Below are positions 57,965-60,218 of a DNA stretch of 60,218 nucleotides, piece after piece. How positions within the stretch are numbered: position 1 is the stretch's first letter; each line of letters starts with the position of its first letter. The notes under the pieces were generated by a model, which made no database searches, was not told the DNA's origin, and was given only the letters and a program-made list of their open reading frames with translations. This DNA comes from Bacteroidota bacterium (lineage in GTDB: Bacteria; Bacteroidota; Bacteroidia; Bacteroidales; VadinHA17). The position numbers and the translations under genes are program-made. The stretch is from positions 1 through 60,218 of the forward strand of contig DSCJ01000109.1 of assembly GCA_011049175.1 (NCBI GenBank). The letters run 5' to 3'.

Positions 57965-60028
57965 ATGAGAACAAGTTTATCGTTTCTTTTTACATTTTTC
58001 CTTCTGCTTACGGCGTCATGTAACCGCATACCTCACGAAACACACATTATTTATGATAGCTGGGGAGTGCCTCATATTTATGCTTCTTCAGATACAGCCT
58101 TGTTCCGGGCCATCGGTTATTCACAGATGGAACATCATGCCGGTCTGATCCTGAAGCTATATGGGACGGCCCGGGGGAAAGCAGCAGAGTACTGGGGACC
58201 CGGTTTTCTCGGGTCGGACAGGCTGATATGGAAAGCTTATGTGCCCGATATAGCCAAAAAATGGGCCCGTGCACAGGAACCCGGTTTTGCGTCTCTTCTG
58301 GAAAGTTTTGTTTCGGGAATGAATGAATATGCAGCCCGGCATCCGGAACAGGTACCCGATTCCCTGAAACAGGTTTTGCCGGTCAGCGTGGAAGATGTGA
58401 TGGCCCATGCATACCGCACGGTACAACTTTCTTTTGTTGCAGGAGCCACTGAAAGAACGGTAAGGCAGTGGAAAAATCAAAGGGAGGCAGGCTCGAACGC
58501 CTGGGCCATTGCTCCTTCCCGTTCGGAGAGCGGCAATGCCCTGTTGCTGATCAATCCGCACCTTCCGTGGGAAGGTCCGTATACCTGGTTTGAGATGCAC
58601 CTGAATGCACCCGGAATTCACTCTTACGGGGCTGCCCTGGTAGGATTCCCTGTTATAACAGTGGGATTCAATGATCATCTGGGATGGACTCATACGGTGA
58701 ATGTTTCCGACGGGTGGGATGTGTATGAACTGAATCTGCAGGGGAAGGGTTATCGGTACAACGGAAAGGTGTTTCCTTTCGAATCCGATACGGTCAGGTT
58801 GAAAATAAAACATGAAGGGGGCAAAGTCGTTGAATACCCGCTGGTAAGAAAACGTTCGGTTCACGGCCCGGTGATGGAAGAAAGCGGGAACAGGGCCCTG
58901 GCTGTCCGGATCGTGGGTGATGACAAACCCCTGATGGCGGAACAATACTGGAAGATGATCCGGAGCCGCACCCTGCACGAGTTCACAAAGTGTCTGGCAG
59001 AATTGCATATTCCAACATTCAATGTAATATATGCCGACCGGGACGGGAACATTATGTACTGGCTCGGCGGACAGGTTCCCAGGCGTAAAACGGGTGACCG
59101 GAATACCTGGCAGGGCATTGTGCCGGGCGATACCTCCCTTTACATGTGGGAAGGGTATCATGCCTGGGATGAGCTCCCGCTGGTGGTAAACCCTGCTACG
59201 GGATGGGTACAGAATGCCAACGATCCGCCGTGGTTTGCCACTTTCCCCGGCGGCCCTGCTCCCGACTCCTTTCCTGCATATTTGTCAGGCAGGGGGCTTT
59301 CATTCAGGGCCCAGAGGTCGGCTACCATGCTGATGGACGATCATTCCGTGTCGTTTGAGGAACTGGTGATCTACAAGCACAGTACCCGTTCCCTGCTGGC
59401 CGACCGGATTATGGACGATATGGAGATGCTGGACCTTACACACAGGAGCGATTCCGTGTGGAAAGCCATGGAGATACTTGCTTTCTGGGACCATTTTACG
59501 GAACATGACAGCCGGGGTGCTGTTTTGTTTGATCGATGGGTGAATCTAATGGGCAACAGGTTGTTCGATATTTCCTGGGATGAACGCTATCCGTTTACCA
59601 CACCCGACGGGCTCAGTGATTCCGAACATGCCCTGGACGCCCTGGAAAAAACCTACCTTGACCTCCTTTCCTCGGCAGGTGATGCGTCGGTGGCCTGGGG
59701 CGACCTTTACCGCCTCAGAATGGGTGATAAGGATTATCCGTCCAATGGAGGTCCCGGTTATCTGGGCATTTTTCGGGTGATGAATTACCTGCCGGAATCC
59801 GATGGGAAATGCAGACAGTATCATGGAGATTCTTTTGTAGCTGCCGTGGAGTTTGGGGATGAACCCCGGGCCGAAGTTGCCCTGTATTACGGCAATGCCT
59901 CTCAACCCGGTCATCCGCACCGTGGCGACCAGCTGGAACTGTTCCGCGACAAGCGCCTGCGACCGGTCTTGCTTACGCGAAAGGAAGTGAAAAAAGCTTT
60001 GGAAAGAACGGTGTTTCTGGATGAGTAG
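57965..60028 (+). CDS. Penicillin-acylase-family Ntn hydrolase, lipoprotein
   Basis: A 687-residue protein starting MRTSLSFLFTFFLLLTASC, a lipoprotein leader with lipobox TASC. The family pattern is clear: HIIYDSWGVPHIYASSDTAL near the start, then REAGSNAWAIAPSRSESGNA, where the Ser is the expected N-terminal nucleophile after self-cleavage. Further marks are GAALVGFPVITVGFNDHLGW and GHPHRGDQLELF-like residues near the end. Natural substrates are probably N-acyl compounds such as acyl-homoserine lactones or other amides; none is proven here. The ATG at 57896 would add a non-leader stretch and is not favoured. Confidence 0.88.
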   Translation: MRTSLSFLFTFFLLLTASCNRIPHETHIIYDSWGVPHIYASSDTALFRAIGYSQMEHHAGLILKLYGTARGKAAEYWGPGFLGSDRLIWKAYVPDIAKKWARAQEPGFASLLESFVSGMNEYAARHPEQVPDSLKQVLPVSVEDVMAHAYRTVQLSFVAGATERTVRQWKNQREAGSNAWAIAPSRSESGNALLLINPHLPWEGPYTWFEMHLNAPGIHSYGAALVGFPVITVGFNDHLGWTHTVNVSDGWDVYELNLQGKGYRYNGKVFPFESDTVRLKIKHEGGKVVEYPLVRKRSVHGPVMEESGNRALAVRIVGDDKPLMAEQYWKMIRSRTLHEFTKCLAELHIPTFNVIYADRDGNIMYWLGGQVPRRKTGDRNTWQGIVPGDTSLYMWEGYHAWDELPLVVNPATGWVQNANDPPWFATFPGGPAPDSFPAYLSGRGLSFRAQRSATMLMDDHSVSFEELVIYKHSTRSLLADRIMDDMEMLDLTHRSDSVWKAMEILAFWDHFTEHDSRGAVLFDRWVNLMGNRLFDISWDERYPFTTPDGLSDSEHALDALEKTYLDLLSSAGDASVAWGDLYRLRMGDKDYPSNGGPGYLGIFRVMNYLPESDGKCRQYHGDSFVAAVEFGDEPRAEVALYYGNASQPGHPHRGDQLELFRDKRLRPVLLTRKEVKKALERTVFLDE

Positions 60029-60091
60029 ACCGTGCACTCTGTCTCCTGTATTCCACAGAAAAACAAAACGTTCACCGGAAAGAATTAAAAC

Positions 60092-60103
60092 AACTACGTA
60101 GTT
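60092..60103. repeat. Second copy of the palindrome AACTACGTAGTT
   Basis: A perfect 12-base palindrome, identical to the end of the tandem array at 10432-10443, in the leader of the gene starting at 60162. A second small palindrome, GTTAAC, overlaps its right edge. It may be an operator. Confidence 0.6.
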
Positions 60104-60139
60104 AACTGGCTTTGTTATGATATAATCAGCAATTATTTG

Positions 60140-60147
60140 TATATTTG
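60140..60147 (+). promoter_or_regulatory. Candidate -7 element of the last gene
   Basis: TATATTTG, an exact TAnnTTTG match, 14 bases before the ATG at 60162. A TTTG at 60111 is 25 bases away, longer than usual for a -33 element. Confidence 0.4.
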
Positions 60148-60161
60148 AAAAAAATGCTGTT

Positions 60162-60218
60162 ATGGAATTGTCAGAAATTAAACAGGCTATTGAAAAACTC
60201 AGTGAAGAGGAGCGTCAA
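60162..60218 (+). CDS. 5' end of a small gene, possibly antitoxin-like (partial)
   Basis: ATG at 60162 opens 19 codons that run off the window: MELSEIKQAIEKLSEEERQ. A short helix ending in SEEER is common in antitoxins of toxin-antitoxin pairs and in other small helical proteins, so this is only a hint. The leader contains the palindrome at 60092, which would suit self-regulation. The partner gene would lie beyond the window. Confidence 0.45.
   Translation, partial: MELSEIKQAIEKLSEEERQ

Noticed and set aside
1-60218. CRISPR arrays, insertion sequences, prophage genes, tRNA and rRNA
   Set aside because: No spacer-repeat pattern beyond the short 10397 array, no transposase or integrase protein, and no tRNA-like cloverleaf was seen in the gaps.

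Overview
The window reads as a chromosomal segment from a bacterium of the phylum Bacteroidota. Several things point there. Start regions are A-rich with little Shine-Dalgarno sequence. The Bacteroidota -7 element TAnnTTTG recurs upstream of genes, in several cases with a TTG/TTTG element 18-21 bases further up. The gene set includes families typical of the phylum: a FeoA-FeoB fusion, an HYC_CC_PP-type protein, a PUR-type DUF3276 protein, DUF5606, a long NusB, DUF4252 and a GYDIA-type GHMP kinase. Ferrous iron uptake, radical SAM enzymes, a DmsABC-type reductase, a ferritin-like protein and a soluble NuoEF-type complex suggest anaerobic or microaerobic life. No rRNA, tRNA, CRISPR array, insertion sequence or prophage was found.

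Layout. 1-5411: start of a divergent gene, then a tight mevalonate operon (HMG-CoA reductase, GYDIA GHMP kinase, diphosphomevalonate decarboxylase, mevalonate kinase) followed by a MenA/UbiA-like prenyltransferase. 5651-10193 (minus): tRNA-dihydrouridine synthase, a PflX-like radical SAM protein, a Na+/Ca2+ exchanger and an exported M28 peptidase. 10194-10695: AT-rich spacer with four 12-bp-phased copies of a palindrome and a 50-codon orphan ORF. 10696-15652: an AmmeMemoRadiSam cluster consisting of an exported MEMO1-AMMECR1 fusion, a membrane protein with a spermidine-synthase-like domain, and a radical SAM enzyme with a Tat-like leader. 15701-18300: a LiaF-like membrane protein with a LytS/LytTR two-component pair. 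18914-26640 (minus): DUF456 and PepSY-type membrane proteins, then a metal-handling group (OB-fold lipoprotein, HMA protein, TonB receptor, HYC_CC_PP protein, Cys-rich membrane peptide, FeoAB). 26760-37988: mostly housekeeping genes (thiamine-binding protein, DUF3276, NusB, DUF1573, YajC, YbbR, CoaE, a TerB/DnaJ protein, DUF5606, oligopeptidase F, MazG, a SAM hydrolase, PhoH, PurC). 39354-45885: NuoE-like and NuoF-like subunits, a 1232-residue ferredoxin/GltD/formate-dehydrogenase-like fusion, and a ferritin-like protein. 46018-51915: a LysM/ligand-binding protein, then dmsABC on the minus strand. 52022-60218: secreted proteins (including a DUF4252 protein and a glycosidase-like protein), a geranylgeranyl-reductase-type flavoprotein, a thioredoxin-like protein, a penicillin-acylase-type lipoprotein, and the start of what may be an antitoxin-like gene.

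The isoprenoid genes supply prenyl diphosphates that the MenA-like enzyme could attach to quinone precursors; quinols would feed the DmsABC reductase. The NuoEF/GltD-type complex looks built to exchange electrons between NADH, NADPH and ferredoxin. The two most unusual units are the AmmeMemoRadiSam cluster, with export signals on two of its three proteins, and the 1232-residue fusion, whose C-terminal formate-dehydrogenase-like part appears to lack its catalytic residue and its last domain. All functional statements rest on motif recognition by eye; no database search was run.
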